Notes under the pieces: model-generated
Seen by the model: the letters and a program-made list of their open reading frames with translations, nothing else
The model's database searches: none
Told to the model about the DNA's origin: nothing
In this document: positions 1 to 9,536 of the stretch, in pieces
Numbering within the stretch: the first letter of the stretch is position 1
How the letters are laid out: each line of letters opens with the position of its first letter
NCBI RefSeq assembly: GCF_001469165.1
Contig: NZ_JABX01000046.1
Coordinates: 1 to 44,259 of the forward strand
Origin: Thiohalocapsa sp. ML1
GTDB taxonomy: Bacteria > Pseudomonadota > Gammaproteobacteria > Chromatiales > Chromatiaceae
DNA: 44,259 bases
Direction of reading: 5' to 3'
Translations under genes and position numbers: made by a program

Positions 1-11
1 CGCGGCTCACT

Positions 12-600
12 GGGACCGCCGGCTTTCCAGCCGGCTCGGCGCTGGCGCTGACCGGGATCGCCGGCTTTCCAGCCGGCTCGGCGCCGACGCGGCTCGATGC
101 CGCGTCGGCGGCGTCTGGGCCGATCAGAGAGCACATGCGCAGTCGTCCGCCCGGCGGCGCGGCATGGACAACCGCCCGGGGCCCGCGCCGCAGATCGCGC
201 GCCGGGGGCATCGAGCCCCCGGCACGCGAAGCCGGCTGAAAGCCGGCGGTCCCAGTCCGAGCCGGCTCGGCGCTGGCGCTGGCCGGGACCGCCGGCTTTC
301 CAGCCGGCTCGGCGCCGACGCTGACCGGGATCGCCGGCTTTCCAGCCGGCTCGCCGCCGACGCGGCTCGATGCCGCGTCGGCGGCGTCTGAGCCGATCAG
401 AGGGCACATGCGCAGTCGTCCGCCCGGCGGCGCGGCATGGACAACCGCCCGGGGCCCGCGCCGCACATCGCGCGCCGGGGGCATCGAGCCCCCGGCACGC
501 GAAGCCGGCTGAAAGCCGGCGGTCCCAGTCCGCGGCGTCGGCGCCGATCAGAGAGCACATGCGCAGTCGTCCGCCCGGCGGCGCGGCATGGACAACCGCC
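12..600. repeat. Tandem 273-bp repeat array with palindromes
   Basis: The first 600 bases are a long imperfect direct repeat with a 273-bp offset. The block at 15 recurs at 288, the one at 97 at 370, and the one at 122 at 395. A shortened third copy restarts at 546 (offset 151). Each unit carries several perfect palindromes: GCCGGCTTTCCAGCCGGC (copies near 18, 60, 291 and 333), a GCCGGCTGAAAGCCGGC version near 230 and 505, and a GGGGGC-atcga-GCCCCC hairpin near 208 and 478. No credible coding sequence lies here; the open frames are GC-driven. The array abuts the 3' end of the amidase gene, so its hairpins may act as transcription stops or REP-like structures. The left boundary is outside the window. 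Confidence 0.85.
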
Positions 601-616
601 CAGCGCCCGCGCCGGC

Positions 617-1537
617 TCAATCCCGCCAGCGCCGCAGCAGATCGCCGTAGGCGTCGATGCGCCGGTCGCGGAAGAAGGGCCAGATGCGGCGCACGGTCTC
701 GGCACGGGCGAGGTCGATGTCCACGATGAGCGTCTCGGGCGCTGTCTCTGATGCGCTGGCCAGGATCTCGCCCTGCGGCCCGCAGACGAAGCTGCTGCCC
801 CAAAAGGCGATGCCGTCCGCGGGGCCGGTGGCGTCCGGCGCCGGCTCGAAGCCGACGCGGTTGCAGGCGAGTACGGGCAGGCCGTTGGCGACCGCGTGGC
901 CGCGCTGCACGGTGCGCCAGGCGTCGAGCTGGCGGCGGCGCTCGTCGTCCGGATCATTCGGGTCCCAGCCGATGGCGGTGGGATAGAGCAGCAGCTCCGC
1001 GCCCGCCAGCGCCATGAGCCTGGCGGCCTCCGGAAACCACTGGTCCCAGCACACGAGCACGCCGAGGCGGCCGACGGCGGTGTCCACGGGTGTGAAGCCG
1101 AGGTCGCCCGGCGTGAAGTAGAACTTCTCGTAGTAGCCCGGATCATCCGGGATGTGCATCTTGCGATAGACGCCGGCGAGGCGCCCGTCGCTGTCGAGCA
1201 CGACGGCGGTGTTGTGATACACGCCGGCGGCGCGCCGCTCGAACAGCGAGCCGACGATGACGAGCCCCGTCTCGCGCGCGAGCCTGCTCAGCCAAGCCGT
1301 GCCGGGCCCCGGCACGGGCTCGGCAAGATCGAAGGCGCCGGTCTGCTCGCGCTGACAGAAGTAGGGCCCGCCGTGCAGCTCCGGCAGCAGCGCGAGGCGG
1401 CAGCCGGCGGCGGCGGCGGCCTGGAGCCGTGCCTCGAGATCGGCGCGGATCGGCTCGCTACCGCCGCCGAAATCGGTTTGGATACACGCGGCGAGCAGGG
1501 TTTGGTGCCCCTCAATCGCCGATTTGTGACCGATCAT
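617..1537 (-). CDS. aguB: N-carbamoylputrescine amidase
   Basis: Nitrilase-superfamily amidohydrolase, predicted to hydrolyse N-carbamoylputrescine to putrescine, CO2 and ammonia in the agmatine route to polyamines (cytoplasmic). Counted from the ATG at 1537 the Glu-Lys-Cys triad is visible: E53 in LLPEL, K126 in YRKMH and C163 in VLVCWDQWFPEA. The stretch HIPDDPGYYEKFYFTPGD is typical of the AguB branch, and about 306 residues is normal for the family. I chose the ATG at 1537 because a GGAG lies 5 bases upstream; an in-frame GTG at 1570 would add 11 residues. The usual partner, agmatine deiminase, is not in the window. It is divergent from the pilus operon across about 100 bases. Confidence 0.93.
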   Translation of the reverse strand: MIGHKSAIEGHQTLLAACIQTDFGGGSEPIRADLEARLQAAAAAGCRLALLPELHGGPYFCQREQTGAFDLAEPVPGPGTAWLSRLARETGLVIVGSLFERRAAGVYHNTAVVLDSDGRLAGVYRKMHIPDDPGYYEKFYFTPGDLGFTPVDTAVGRLGVLVCWDQWFPEAARLMALAGAELLLYPTAIGWDPNDPDDERRRQLDAWRTVQRGHAVANGLPVLACNRVGFEPAPDATGPADGIAFWGSSFVCGPQGEILASASETAPETLIVDIDLARAETVRRIWPFFRDRRIDAYGDLLRRWRD

Positions 1538-1637
1538 CTCCGCTCCCCATGGTTCTGTGATTGCAATCACTGCCCCCCCGGCGGCCCGGGACTAGAGTCG
1601 AGACAGTGATTTCAATACACGGCGATCCAACACCACA

Positions 1638-2210
1638 ATGCCCGCTTACCGCACCCGTCCGCTGCCCGGCCGAGCCGAGGGACGCCCGCCGCACCACCGG
1701 TGCGGCGGCGTCACCCTCGTCGAGCTAATGATCACGCTGAGCGTGCTCGTCATCATGACGACCATCGGCGTGCCGAGCATGACGTCGGTGATCCACAACA
1801 ACCGCGTCGCCATCACCGCGAATGATCTCACGCTTGCGCTCACGCTGGCGCGCTCGGAGGCCATCCGCCGCGGGGCGACCATGCGGGTCTGTGCCAGCAG
1901 CGACGGCGTCGACTGCGACATCGTGAACCCCAACGACTGCCACGCGGACTGGAGCGTCGGCTGGCTCGTGCTGCCGGCGGCGACGGGCGATGTCGTGCGT
2001 GTGCAGAACGCCGTGGCCGGCGGCATCGGGCCCGCGGAGCAGAGTGGGGCGCCATGGGTGAGCTTCGATGCGCTCGGCGCCGCCGGGTTCCCGGCCTGCG
2101 TGTCGGCCACGAGCGTGGCCTTCAACATCGGCGACGCCGCCAACGCGGCGCTCCGGCAGCGCCGCCTGGAGCTGATGCCATCCGGGCGCGTATCGCTGGA
2201 GTCGCTGTAG
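1638..2210 (+). CDS. fimT: Type IV minor pseudopilin, FimT/GspH family
   Basis: First gene of a six-gene minor-pilin operon. A prepilin leader is visible: cleavage between G24 and V25, then TLVELMITLSVLVIMTTIGVP with Glu at mature position +5 and a hydrophobic N-terminal helix. The C-terminal half has the GspH/FimT look, with four cysteines (in MRVCASS, VDCDI, NDCHA and PACVS). Minor pseudopilins of this class help prime pilus assembly in the inner membrane after PilD processing. The leader is long (24 residues). No strong ribosome site precedes the ATG at 1638, so a later start cannot be excluded, though no in-frame ATG lies before the cleavage site. Confidence 0.9.
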   Translation: MPAYRTRPLPGRAEGRPPHHRCGGVTLVELMITLSVLVIMTTIGVPSMTSVIHNNRVAITANDLTLALTLARSEAIRRGATMRVCASSDGVDCDIVNPNDCHADWSVGWLVLPAATGDVVRVQNAVAGGIGPAEQSGAPWVSFDALGAAGFPACVSATSVAFNIGDAANAALRQRRLELMPSGRVSLESL

Positions 2211-2219
2211 CGAGGGCGG

Positions 2220-2753
2220 ATGATGAACCCTGTCCAGCCGGTGCCCCACGGACCGCAGCGCGCACGACAGGGAGCCGTCCAGCCAGCAGCCGAACTGGGC
2301 GTGATGCGCCAGCGCGGCGCGACGCTCGTGGAGGTGCTGGTGGCCCTGGTGCTGCTGACCTTGGGCATCACGGCGATGACCGACCTGCAACTGACGGCAC
2401 TGAAGCTCAACCACAGCGCCTATCTGCGCTCGCAGTCGGTGGCGCTGAGCTATCGGGTACTGGACGCGATGCGGGCCAACCGCGGCCAGGCGCTGGCCGG
2501 GGCCTACGATCGCTCGCTGGCGGACCCGATCCCGAGCGCAGCGCACGCCGCTAGCTCCGTTGCGGCGGCGGACCTGCGGGCTTGGCTCATCAGCACGGAG
2601 AACGCTATGCGCCCCTACGACGGGCAGGCGGGCATCCAACGCAGCGGCACACGCGTGACCGTGACGCTGCGCTGGCGCGACCGGCTGCGCGAGGAGCGCG
2701 AGGGCGCCCGCAGCAACCTCTATGAGACCTTCACCGTGGTCACGGAGCTATGA
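2220..2753 (+). CDS. pilV: Type IV pilus minor pilin PilV
   Basis: Prepilin with class III leader: QRG followed by ATLVEVLVALVLLTLGITAM, with Glu at +5 of the mature chain. Family knowledge places PilV in the priming complex with FimT, PilW, PilX, PilE and PilY1. Two starts are possible: the ATG at 2220, preceded by GAGGG but giving a 33-residue leader, or the ATG at 2304, which gives the more usual short leader MRQRG but has no clear ribosome site. The gene starts 9 bases after fimT and ends one base before pilW, so translation is probably coupled. Confidence 0.9.
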   Translation: MMNPVQPVPHGPQRARQGAVQPAAELGVMRQRGATLVEVLVALVLLTLGITAMTDLQLTALKLNHSAYLRSQSVALSYRVLDAMRANRGQALAGAYDRSLADPIPSAAHAASSVAAADLRAWLISTENAMRPYDGQAGIQRSGTRVTVTLRWRDRLREEREGARSNLYETFTVVTEL

Positions 2754-2754
2754 C

Positions 2755-3921
2755 ATGACCCGGCACCCCGAAACCCAGCCGCCCGCCCGCCGCCAGCGCG
2801 GCGTGACGCTGGTGGAGCTGCTCATTGCCATGGTCTTGGGGCTGTTGCTGATCTCGGCGACGCTCGCGATGGTGCAGGCGACCTCGCGCACCAGCGGCAC
2901 CTTCGACGCCCTGTCGCGGGTGCAGGAGTCCGGTCGGCTCGCGCTGTTGATGCTGGAGCGCGACCTGCGCATGGCGGGCTACCGCGGCTGCGCCTTCGGC
3001 GCGATCAACAGCTTGCTCGATCGCAGCGGCAGCGGCTACAGCGATGCCGTCTACGACTTCAACCTGCCGTTCTTCGGCTGGAACGAGGCGGACGTGGCGA
3101 GCATCCCGCCCGGCACGCTGCCCGCCAGCTTTGCCACCCGCTACGCACGGGGCGATGTGCTGGTGGTGAAGAACGCGGCGACGCCGTTCGGGGCCCGGCT
3201 GGCCGCGAACGTGGAGGCCAACGAGACCTTCGCGCAGCTCACCACTGCCATGCACGTGCCGGTGGGCAGTCTGGTGCTGCTCAGCGACTGCACCGGCGGC
3301 GGCGACCTGTTCCAGGTGACCACGGACGACCTGCCGCCGACGGACCGCCTGGAGCGCAATGCCACCTTTGCCGGCGGCGGCCCGGGCAACCTCGACCCGG
3401 CGCTGCACTTTTTGAGCCGGCTCTATCCAGCCGCCGCCAGCGAGCTGATGCTGGCGCAGAGCAACGTGTATTACATCGGCTTCCGCGAGGACGCGGCCGG
3501 GAACGCCACCAACACCAGCAGCCTGCGGCGCATTCGCATGGGCGAGCGCGTGGCCGGGGCGCCGCCGGACGAGGAGCTGCTGGAGGGCGTCTACGACCTG
3601 CGCGTGCAGTACGGCCTGGACCGCAGCGGCAACGGCGGCGCCGATGAGTATCGCCGCGCGGCGGCGCTCGGCGCCGACGATTGGACCCAAATCGTGTCGG
3701 TTCGGCTCAGCGTCCTCGCCTACAGCGGCGAGGGCACCGCGGAGGCGCGCAATGACGAGGTCTACGCGGTGCCCTTCGACGAGACCATCTGGGACTTCAC
3801 CGGCGCCGAGGTCGAGGCGGACCCGGACGGGGAGGCCGGCGAGCTGCGCTTCGTGCCGCCGGACCGGCGCGTGTATCGGTTCTTTTCCACCACCGTTGCC
3901 GCGCGCAATCGGGTGGGGTGA
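2755..3921 (+). CDS. pilW: Type IV pilus assembly protein PilW
   Basis: 388-residue minor pilin. Leader MTRHPETQPPARRQRG is cleaved at G16/V17; the mature protein starts VTLVELLIAMVLGLLLISATL with Glu at +5. After the helix comes the PilW-type signature FDALSRVQESGRLALLMLERDLRMAGYRGC, and the C-terminal region has the LRVQYGLDRSGNG segment seen in PilW proteins. The ATG at 2755 is chosen over an in-frame upstream ATG at 2722 that lies inside pilV: it sits just after the pilV stop with a GGAG about 8 bases upstream. The stop overlaps the pilX start (TGATG), indicating translational coupling. Confidence 0.93.
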   Translation: MTRHPETQPPARRQRGVTLVELLIAMVLGLLLISATLAMVQATSRTSGTFDALSRVQESGRLALLMLERDLRMAGYRGCAFGAINSLLDRSGSGYSDAVYDFNLPFFGWNEADVASIPPGTLPASFATRYARGDVLVVKNAATPFGARLAANVEANETFAQLTTAMHVPVGSLVLLSDCTGGGDLFQVTTDDLPPTDRLERNATFAGGGPGNLDPALHFLSRLYPAAASELMLAQSNVYYIGFREDAAGNATNTSSLRRIRMGERVAGAPPDEELLEGVYDLRVQYGLDRSGNGGADEYRRAAALGADDWTQIVSVRLSVLAYSGEGTAEARNDEVYAVPFDETIWDFTGAEVEADPDGEAGELRFVPPDRRVYRFFSTTVAARNRVG

Positions 3922-4463
3922 TGAGCGCGCGCACCGACATCCTGGGCAAGGGACGTTGCTGCGTCCGCCGGCAGCGCGGTGCCGTGCTGGTCATCGGGCT
4001 GGTGCTGCTCATGGTCATCACGCTGCTCAGCGTCGGCGGGCTGCGCGGCACCGGCATGCAGGAGCGCATGGCCAGCAACCTGCGCGATCGCAACCTTGCG
4101 TTTCAGAGCGCGGAGTCGGCGCTCCGGGCGGCGGAGGCGATCCTCGTCGCCGGCACCAGCGCCGGTTCTTTGGCGGTGGCCGACCCCGGCGACCTCGGCT
4201 TTTGGGAGGACTGCTGGGCAGCCGACCCCACCGCCGGCACCGCGACGGGCTGCCCGCCGGCCGTCGAGCATGCGGTAGACACCGCCGCCTGGGGCATTGA
4301 TGCGGTTCCCGAATACCGCATGGAGCGGCTGCGCGCCGGCAACTACGGCAGCCTCGCCGCCGACGAAGCCATGGCGAGCGCGCCGCTGTACCGCATCACC
4401 GTGCGCGCCGTGGGCGGCACGCAGGACTCGGTGGTGGTGCTGCAATCAACCTTTCGGCCATGA
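3921..4463 (+). CDS. pilX: Type IV pilus assembly protein PilX
   Basis: 180-residue PilX. The leader ends RRQRG (G20) and the mature chain begins AVLVIGLVLLMVITLLSVGG. The diagnostic family motif QERMASNLRDRNLAFQSAESALRAAE follows the helix. Position +5 of the mature chain is Ile rather than Glu, unlike the other four pilins of this operon. Start ATG at 3921 overlaps the pilW stop; a GTG at 3918 is also in frame. PilX is thought to sit near the pilus tip with PilY1, and the next gene here is pilY1, as in the canonical order. Confidence 0.92.
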   Translation: MSARTDILGKGRCCVRRQRGAVLVIGLVLLMVITLLSVGGLRGTGMQERMASNLRDRNLAFQSAESALRAAEAILVAGTSAGSLAVADPGDLGFWEDCWAADPTAGTATGCPPAVEHAVDTAAWGIDAVPEYRMERLRAGNYGSLAADEAMASAPLYRITVRAVGGTQDSVVVLQSTFRP

Positions 4464-4532
4464 GCACGCAGCCGCAAGTCACGCGGCGCGGGCTCGGTGG
4501 TGCAGACTAGTGCAGACAGCAGGCAGGCGAGC

Positions 4533-7500
4533 ATGAACGGACCGGCGTTCTCCAAGACCCTCAATGCAAGCGGGGCGTGCGCCCTGGTGTTCCTGCTGGC
4601 AGGTGGCGCCGATGCTGCCGTCAACATCGCTAGCGAGCCGCTCTATCTCGGCGGCTCGGCGGCGCCGCTCAACATGCTGGTGCTGGGCCGCGACCATCGG
4701 CTCTACTACGAGGCCTACAACGACGCCTCGGACCTCAACGGCGACGGCGTGCTGGATACCACGTACAAGCCGGACGAGATCGACTATTTTGGCTATTTCG
4801 ACTCGCGCAAGTGCTACACGTACCGAGACGGCTTGGGCCGCTTCGAGCCCGTCGCCCGGACCTCGAACAAGAAATGCTCGGGCCAGTGGAGCGGCGATTT
4901 TCTGAATTACCTCACCACCTCGCGCATCGATGCGCTGCGCAAGGTGCTCTACGGCGGCACCCGTGTGGTGGACACCAACGACCTGGTCGTGCTGGAGCGC
5001 AGCTACATCCCGCAGGATGCCCATAGCTGGGGCAAGGAGTATCACGGCTTCGTCGAGGACGGCTACGACATCCGCGACTATGCGCCGCTGAATCTGCCCG
5101 TGGAGGGCACCCGGCACCTGTTCGCCAACACCACGCTGCTCAAGACCGGCAACATGGAGCCCAGGCTCCGGGTGCTGAGCCACTCCAGCTATCGGATCTG
5201 GGAGTGGGTTGCCATCGAGCGTCCGGTGGCCGGCAGCGAGTGCAAGGACAGCGGCGACAGGCGCAACTGCGAGGACGCCGGCAGCAGCACCTGCGAGATC
5301 GTCCCGGGCATGCAGCTCACGCAGGAGACCTACCGCATCACCCAAACTGGCTCCAAGTCCGGTGGCAACTATCCGCGCAACAAGACCGATTTCGACGTGC
5401 TGGAGGCGTGGAACGCCATTTCGTCGAACTTCTGCGGCTCCAAGCAGGTGACCGAGGTGGACGGGGGCGGCAATCCCTTCGCCGGCATCAACAACTGCAA
5501 GAACGATAAATACATTAACCTCTTCACGGGCACGCTGACGGTTGCCAACGCCGGTTACTACACCTTCGCAGTGGATGGCGACGATGCCGTCGAATTCAGC
5601 ATCGGCGGCAACGTCGTGGCCGCTTGGTACGGCGGCCACGGCCCGTGCAGCAGCGACACTTGCCGCTGCAATTCCTACACCGGAGAGGTCTTTCTACTCC
5701 CGGGCACGCATCAGGTGCGGTTCCGCCATCAAGAGTGGGAAGGTGGAGATGTGTACTACCTGCGCTGGTGGAAGAACCGCCCGGCGTCGACGATGACGGA
5801 CTACTTCGTCCGCGCCAAGGTCTGCGACCCGGCCGTCGGTCTGGAGTCCAACTGCCGCGTCTACCCCGCCGGCGGCTACAAGCCCACGGGGCTACTGCAG
5901 AAGCATGGCGAGGACGACCAGATGCTGTTCGGGCTCCTCTCCGGCTCCTACACGCACCCCTACAACATGCAGGGCGGCGTGGTGCGCAAGAACATGGGCA
6001 GCATCACGGACGAGGTCGACCTGCACAGCGGCGCCTGGACCGACGCCGTCGGCATCATCCGCAGCATCGACCGCATGCGCGTGGTGGACTTCGACCAGGG
6101 CCGCAACTTCGAGTACGCGGGCGGCTGGCTCACCACGGCGCCCATGTCCGCCAGCGCCGACAAGAAGTTTCCCGACTGGGGCAACCCCATCGGCGAGATG
6201 CTCTACGAGGGCGTGCGCTATTTCGCCGGCAAGCAGTCGCCGACGCCGGAGTTCATGCCCAGCCGAAGCAACGAAATGGAGTCCATCACACTGCGCGATT
6301 ACATCGGCAGCAGCACGATGCAGCTGCCGCTGCCCGACTGGAAAGACCCGCTCGATGAGGCCGACTCGACCACGGCCTGGTGCTCCGCGGGTGCGCTCTT
6401 GGTCATCAGCGACCTCTACCCCTCGTACGACACGGACTCGGTCCCGGGCTCCGCATTCAGCGACTTCGCCGGCGATGTGACGGGTCTCAACTGCGCCGCC
6501 GAGGCAGACGCCATCTGGGTGGCCGAGCACGGCAGCGTGTCGCGCCAGCACTTCATCGGCCAAGTGGGCAGCGACTACGACGGTGCGCCAACCGAGAAGA
6601 CGGTCTCGGGGCTCGGCGACGTGCGCGGCCTGGCCCCGGAGGAGCCCACGAAGGAGGGCGGCTATTACTCCGCCGCGGTGTCCAAGTTCGCGTTCGAGAC
6701 CGATCTGCGCCCGGACCTGCGGGGCACGCAGAATCTCAATACCGTGGTGGTGGCGCTGGCTTCGCCGCTGCCGAAGATCGAGATCCCGGTGGGCGGCACC
6801 ACCGTTACGGTCGTGCCTTTTGCGAAGTCGGTCGGCGGCAAAGATCGGAACATCGTCCTCGACCGCGGCGCCTTCCAGCCCACCAATACCATTGTCGACT
6901 TCTTTGTCGACACCTTCGCCAACATCGCCTCGAACGGCTTGGATGCGGACCCGAGCATCAACGACGGGCGTCCGTACGTGAAGTTCCGCATCAACTTCGA
7001 GGATGTGGAGCAGGGCGCAGATCACGACATGGACGCCATCATTGTCTACGAGCTGCGCGCCAACGCCGATGACACGCTCACCGTGAGCCTGCTGTCGGAG
7101 TACGCCTGGGGCGACATCGTCCATCACCTAGGCTACGTGATCTCCGGCACCACGGCCGATGGCGTGTATCTGGAAGTGATCGATAAAGACACGCCGAGTA
7201 AATACTCCATTTACGATGTTGCCTATTTTCTGGACACGCCACCAAATCTGCTACCCGGCGCCTGCTCGTCGAACTCGCCGCCCAGCGAGTGCGACCCGCA
7301 CTTGCCCCTGCAAACTACGCGCGTCTTCACGCCGAGCGGCGCCGCCACCGGCGCAACGCTGCTGAACAGCCCGCTCTGGTACGCGGCGAAATACGGCACC
7401 GCCGACAGCGATCGGCTGGCGGAGGGGGAGGCATCCAACAACTACTTCCTGGTCACCAACGCCACCCACCTGGAGAAGCAGCTCGACAGCGCGTTCTACG

Positions 7501-9536
7501 AGATTCTGGGGCTTATCTCGTCCGCCTCGGCGGCGGCCACCAACTCGACGCTGTTGCGCGACGACACGCTGGTGTATCAGGCGCGCTTCGACCCGGACGA
7601 CTGGAGTGGCGAGATCCGCGCCATGGAGGTCAACGGCGACGGCTCCCTTGGCGGCATGAAATGGAATACGAACGCGCCTGGCCAGTTCGCGAGCGCCGAT
7701 GCGCGGCGCATCTACACCTATAACGGCGAAGCCGGCGTGGAGCTGCTGACGGCGAATTGGGACGAGCTGTCGCTGACCCAATGCGGCGGGCTCCTCGGCA
7801 TGGACCTGCCCGCCGTGCTGACCGCGCTCGGCGCCAATGCGGCAAATGGCACCTGCGCCGACCTGGATGCCGTGGCGACCCTGAATACGGACCTTGCCCG
7901 CAAGCGGCTCGAGTGGCTGCGCGGCGACGATGCCGAGGAGATCACCGGCGTGCTGCGCGACCGCCACCGGCTGCTCGGCGACATCGTGCATTCGAACCCG
8001 TTCCTCGTGGACATGAAGGACTATGCGTTCGAGTCCCTGGCGTTAGCCGGCCCCGAGGCCAGCTACGACGCCTTCCGTGCGACGCTCGTGGCGGCGAACG
8101 ATGGCGCCGGCCGCCGTCCGGTGCTCTATGTCGGCGCCAACGACGGCCTGCTGCACGCGTTCGACGGCAATACCGGCCTTGAGCTGTTTGCCTACATGCC
8201 GCACGAGGCCTTCCATCACATCGCCGAGCTCACCGCCCTCGACTACGAGCATCGCTACTACGTGGACGGCTCGCCCTGGGCCGTGGATGCGTTCATCGAG
8301 GTGAACGATCAAAGCGTCTGGCGTACGGTGCTGGTGGGCACCACCGGCGCCGGCGGGCGGGCCGTTTTCGCGCTCGACGTGACCGACCCGGAAACCTTCG
8401 GGCCGGAGCAGGTGCTGTGGGAGGTCACCGACGACGAGCTCGGCGTGACCATTGGCCAGGCCACCATCGCCAGAATCGCCGCCGACGACCGTTGGGTCGC
8501 GCTGGTGGGCAACGGCTACAACAGCGCCTCGGCAAGGGCGCAGCTCTTCGTCATCGACCTCGCCAGCGGCGCGATCCTCAAGCGCCTGGACACCGGGGTC
8601 GGCGATGGCGCGCATCCTAATGGCTTGGCGAGCCCGACACCGGTGGACATCGACTTCGACCGTATTACCGACTACGTCTATGCAGGGGATCTGCAAGGCA
8701 ATCTGTGGAAGTTCGACCTCACCGGCGCGAGCCCAGACGATTGGAGCGTTGCCTATGAGAATAAGCCGCTGTTCACGGCCACGGACAAGTCCCTGACCGG
8801 GCAGCCCATCACGCACCGCCCGGCGGTGGCGCGGCACCCGAACGGCGGTGTACTGGTGCTGTTCGGCACCGGTAAGTTCTTCTCGGCGGAGGATAACGTC
8901 GTGGACGCGAGCACCCAGGTGCAGAGCTTCTACGGCATCTGGGACCATGGCGCGCCCGTGGGTCCGCGGGCAACGGCGCTACGGGAGCAGTCGATCATGT
9001 ATCAGGGCGCCTCCGGCAACCCGGACATCCGCAACGACGTGCGCATCACGACCAACGAGCCGGTGGACTGGTCGCAGCAGGACGGCTGGTTCCTGGATTT
9101 CAGCTATGTAGGCGCCGTAGACGGGGAACGGGTCATCGACGCGCCCATCATGCGAACGGATCGCATCGTGTTCACGACGCTGATTCCGAACGACGATGAA
9201 TGCTCCTCCGGCGGCAATAGCTGGCTGATGGAGCTTGATTTCACCACCGGCCAGCGGCTCGCGTACTCCGCCTTCGATCTCAATGACGACGAGTACTTTG
9301 GCCTCGACGACTTTATCAACATCAAGGTGACGCCGCCGACGAGCTCCGGCACCACCACCGATATGGCCGTCGCCGTCTCCGGCATCTTTATTCCGGCCAT
9401 TGCGAAGGCGCCCGCGTTCATCACCGTCGGCTACAAGGACGTCAAGTACTCGAGCTTGTCGAGCGGTCTGCTGCTGGATGTGGACAACCGCGCGGATCTC
9501 GGCTCCGGCCGGCAGTCCTGGCGGCAACTGCGATGA
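4533..9536 (+). CDS. pilY1: PilY1 pilus tip adhesin with inserted PA14-like domain
   Basis: Very large (about 1667 residues) secreted PilY1. The signal peptide ends near ADA (KTLNASGACALVFLLAGGADA). Visible features: an EF-hand-like D-x-N-x-D-G-x-x-D site at D67-D75; a PA14-like beta-sandwich at about 325-415 (GYYTFAVDGDDAVEFSIGG, later LPGTHQVRFRHQEW); and a C-terminal beta-propeller from about 1190, starting RPVLYVGANDGLLHAFDGNTG, with the characteristic calcium-loop motif DIDFDRITD at 1372-1380. PilY1 is the calcium-regulated tip adhesin/retraction modulator of type IV pili. I chose the ATG at 4533 because it places the signal peptide at the N-terminus; a GTG at 4497 would add 12 residues. 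The stop overlaps the pilE start (ATGA). Confidence 0.94.
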   Translation: MNGPAFSKTLNASGACALVFLLAGGADAAVNIASEPLYLGGSAAPLNMLVLGRDHRLYYEAYNDASDLNGDGVLDTTYKPDEIDYFGYFDSRKCYTYRDGLGRFEPVARTSNKKCSGQWSGDFLNYLTTSRIDALRKVLYGGTRVVDTNDLVVLERSYIPQDAHSWGKEYHGFVEDGYDIRDYAPLNLPVEGTRHLFANTTLLKTGNMEPRLRVLSHSSYRIWEWVAIERPVAGSECKDSGDRRNCEDAGSSTCEIVPGMQLTQETYRITQTGSKSGGNYPRNKTDFDVLEAWNAISSNFCGSKQVTEVDGGGNPFAGINNCKNDKYINLFTGTLTVANAGYYTFAVDGDDAVEFSIGGNVVAAWYGGHGPCSSDTCRCNSYTGEVFLLPGTHQVRFRHQEWEGGDVYYLRWWKNRPASTMTDYFVRAKVCDPAVGLESNCRVYPAGGYKPTGLLQKHGEDDQMLFGLLSGSYTHPYNMQGGVVRKNMGSITDEVDLHSGAWTDAVGIIRSIDRMRVVDFDQGRNFEYAGGWLTTAPMSASADKKFPDWGNPIGEMLYEGVRYFAGKQSPTPEFMPSRSNEMESITLRDYIGSSTMQLPLPDWKDPLDEADSTTAWCSAGALLVISDLYPSYDTDSVPGSAFSDFAGDVTGLNCAAEADAIWVAEHGSVSRQHFIGQVGSDYDGAPTEKTVSGLGDVRGLAPEEPTKEGGYYSAAVSKFAFETDLRPDLRGTQNLNTVVVALASPLPKIEIPVGGTTVTVVPFAKSVGGKDRNIVLDRGAFQPTNTIVDFFVDTFANIASNGLDADPSINDGRPYVKFRINFEDVEQGADHDMDAIIVYELRANADDTLTVSLLSEYAWGDIVHHLGYVISGTTADGVYLEVIDKDTPSKYSIYDVAYFLDTPPNLLPGACSSNSPPSECDPHLPLQTTRVFTPSGAATGATLLNSPLWYAAKYGTADSDRLAEGEASNNYFLVTNATHLEKQLDSAFYEILGLISSASAAATNSTLLRDDTLVYQARFDPDDWSGEIRAMEVNGDGSLGGMKWNTNAPGQFASADARRIYTYNGEAGVELLTANWDELSLTQCGGLLGMDLPAVLTALGANAANGTCADLDAVATLNTDLARKRLEWLRGDDAEEITGVLRDRHRLLGDIVHSNPFLVDMKDYAFESLALAGPEASYDAFRATLVAANDGAGRRPVLYVGANDGLLHAFDGNTGLELFAYMPHEAFHHIAELTALDYEHRYYVDGSPWAVDAFIEVNDQSVWRTVLVGTTGAGGRAVFALDVTDPETFGPEQVLWEVTDDELGVTIGQATIARIAADDRWVALVGNGYNSASARAQLFVIDLASGAILKRLDTGVGDGAHPNGLASPTPVDIDFDRITDYVYAGDLQGNLWKFDLTGASPDDWSVAYENKPLFTATDKSLTGQPITHRPAVARHPNGGVLVLFGTGKFFSAEDNVVDASTQVQSFYGIWDHGAPVGPRATALREQSIMYQGASGNPDIRNDVRITTNEPVDWSQQDGWFLDFSYVGAVDGERVIDAPIMRTDRIVFTTLIPNDDECSSGGNSWLMELDFTTGQRLAYSAFDLNDDEYFGLDDFINIKVTPPTSSGTTTDMAVAVSGIFIPAIAKAPAFITVGYKDVKYSSLSSGLLLDVDNRADLGSGRQSWRQLR

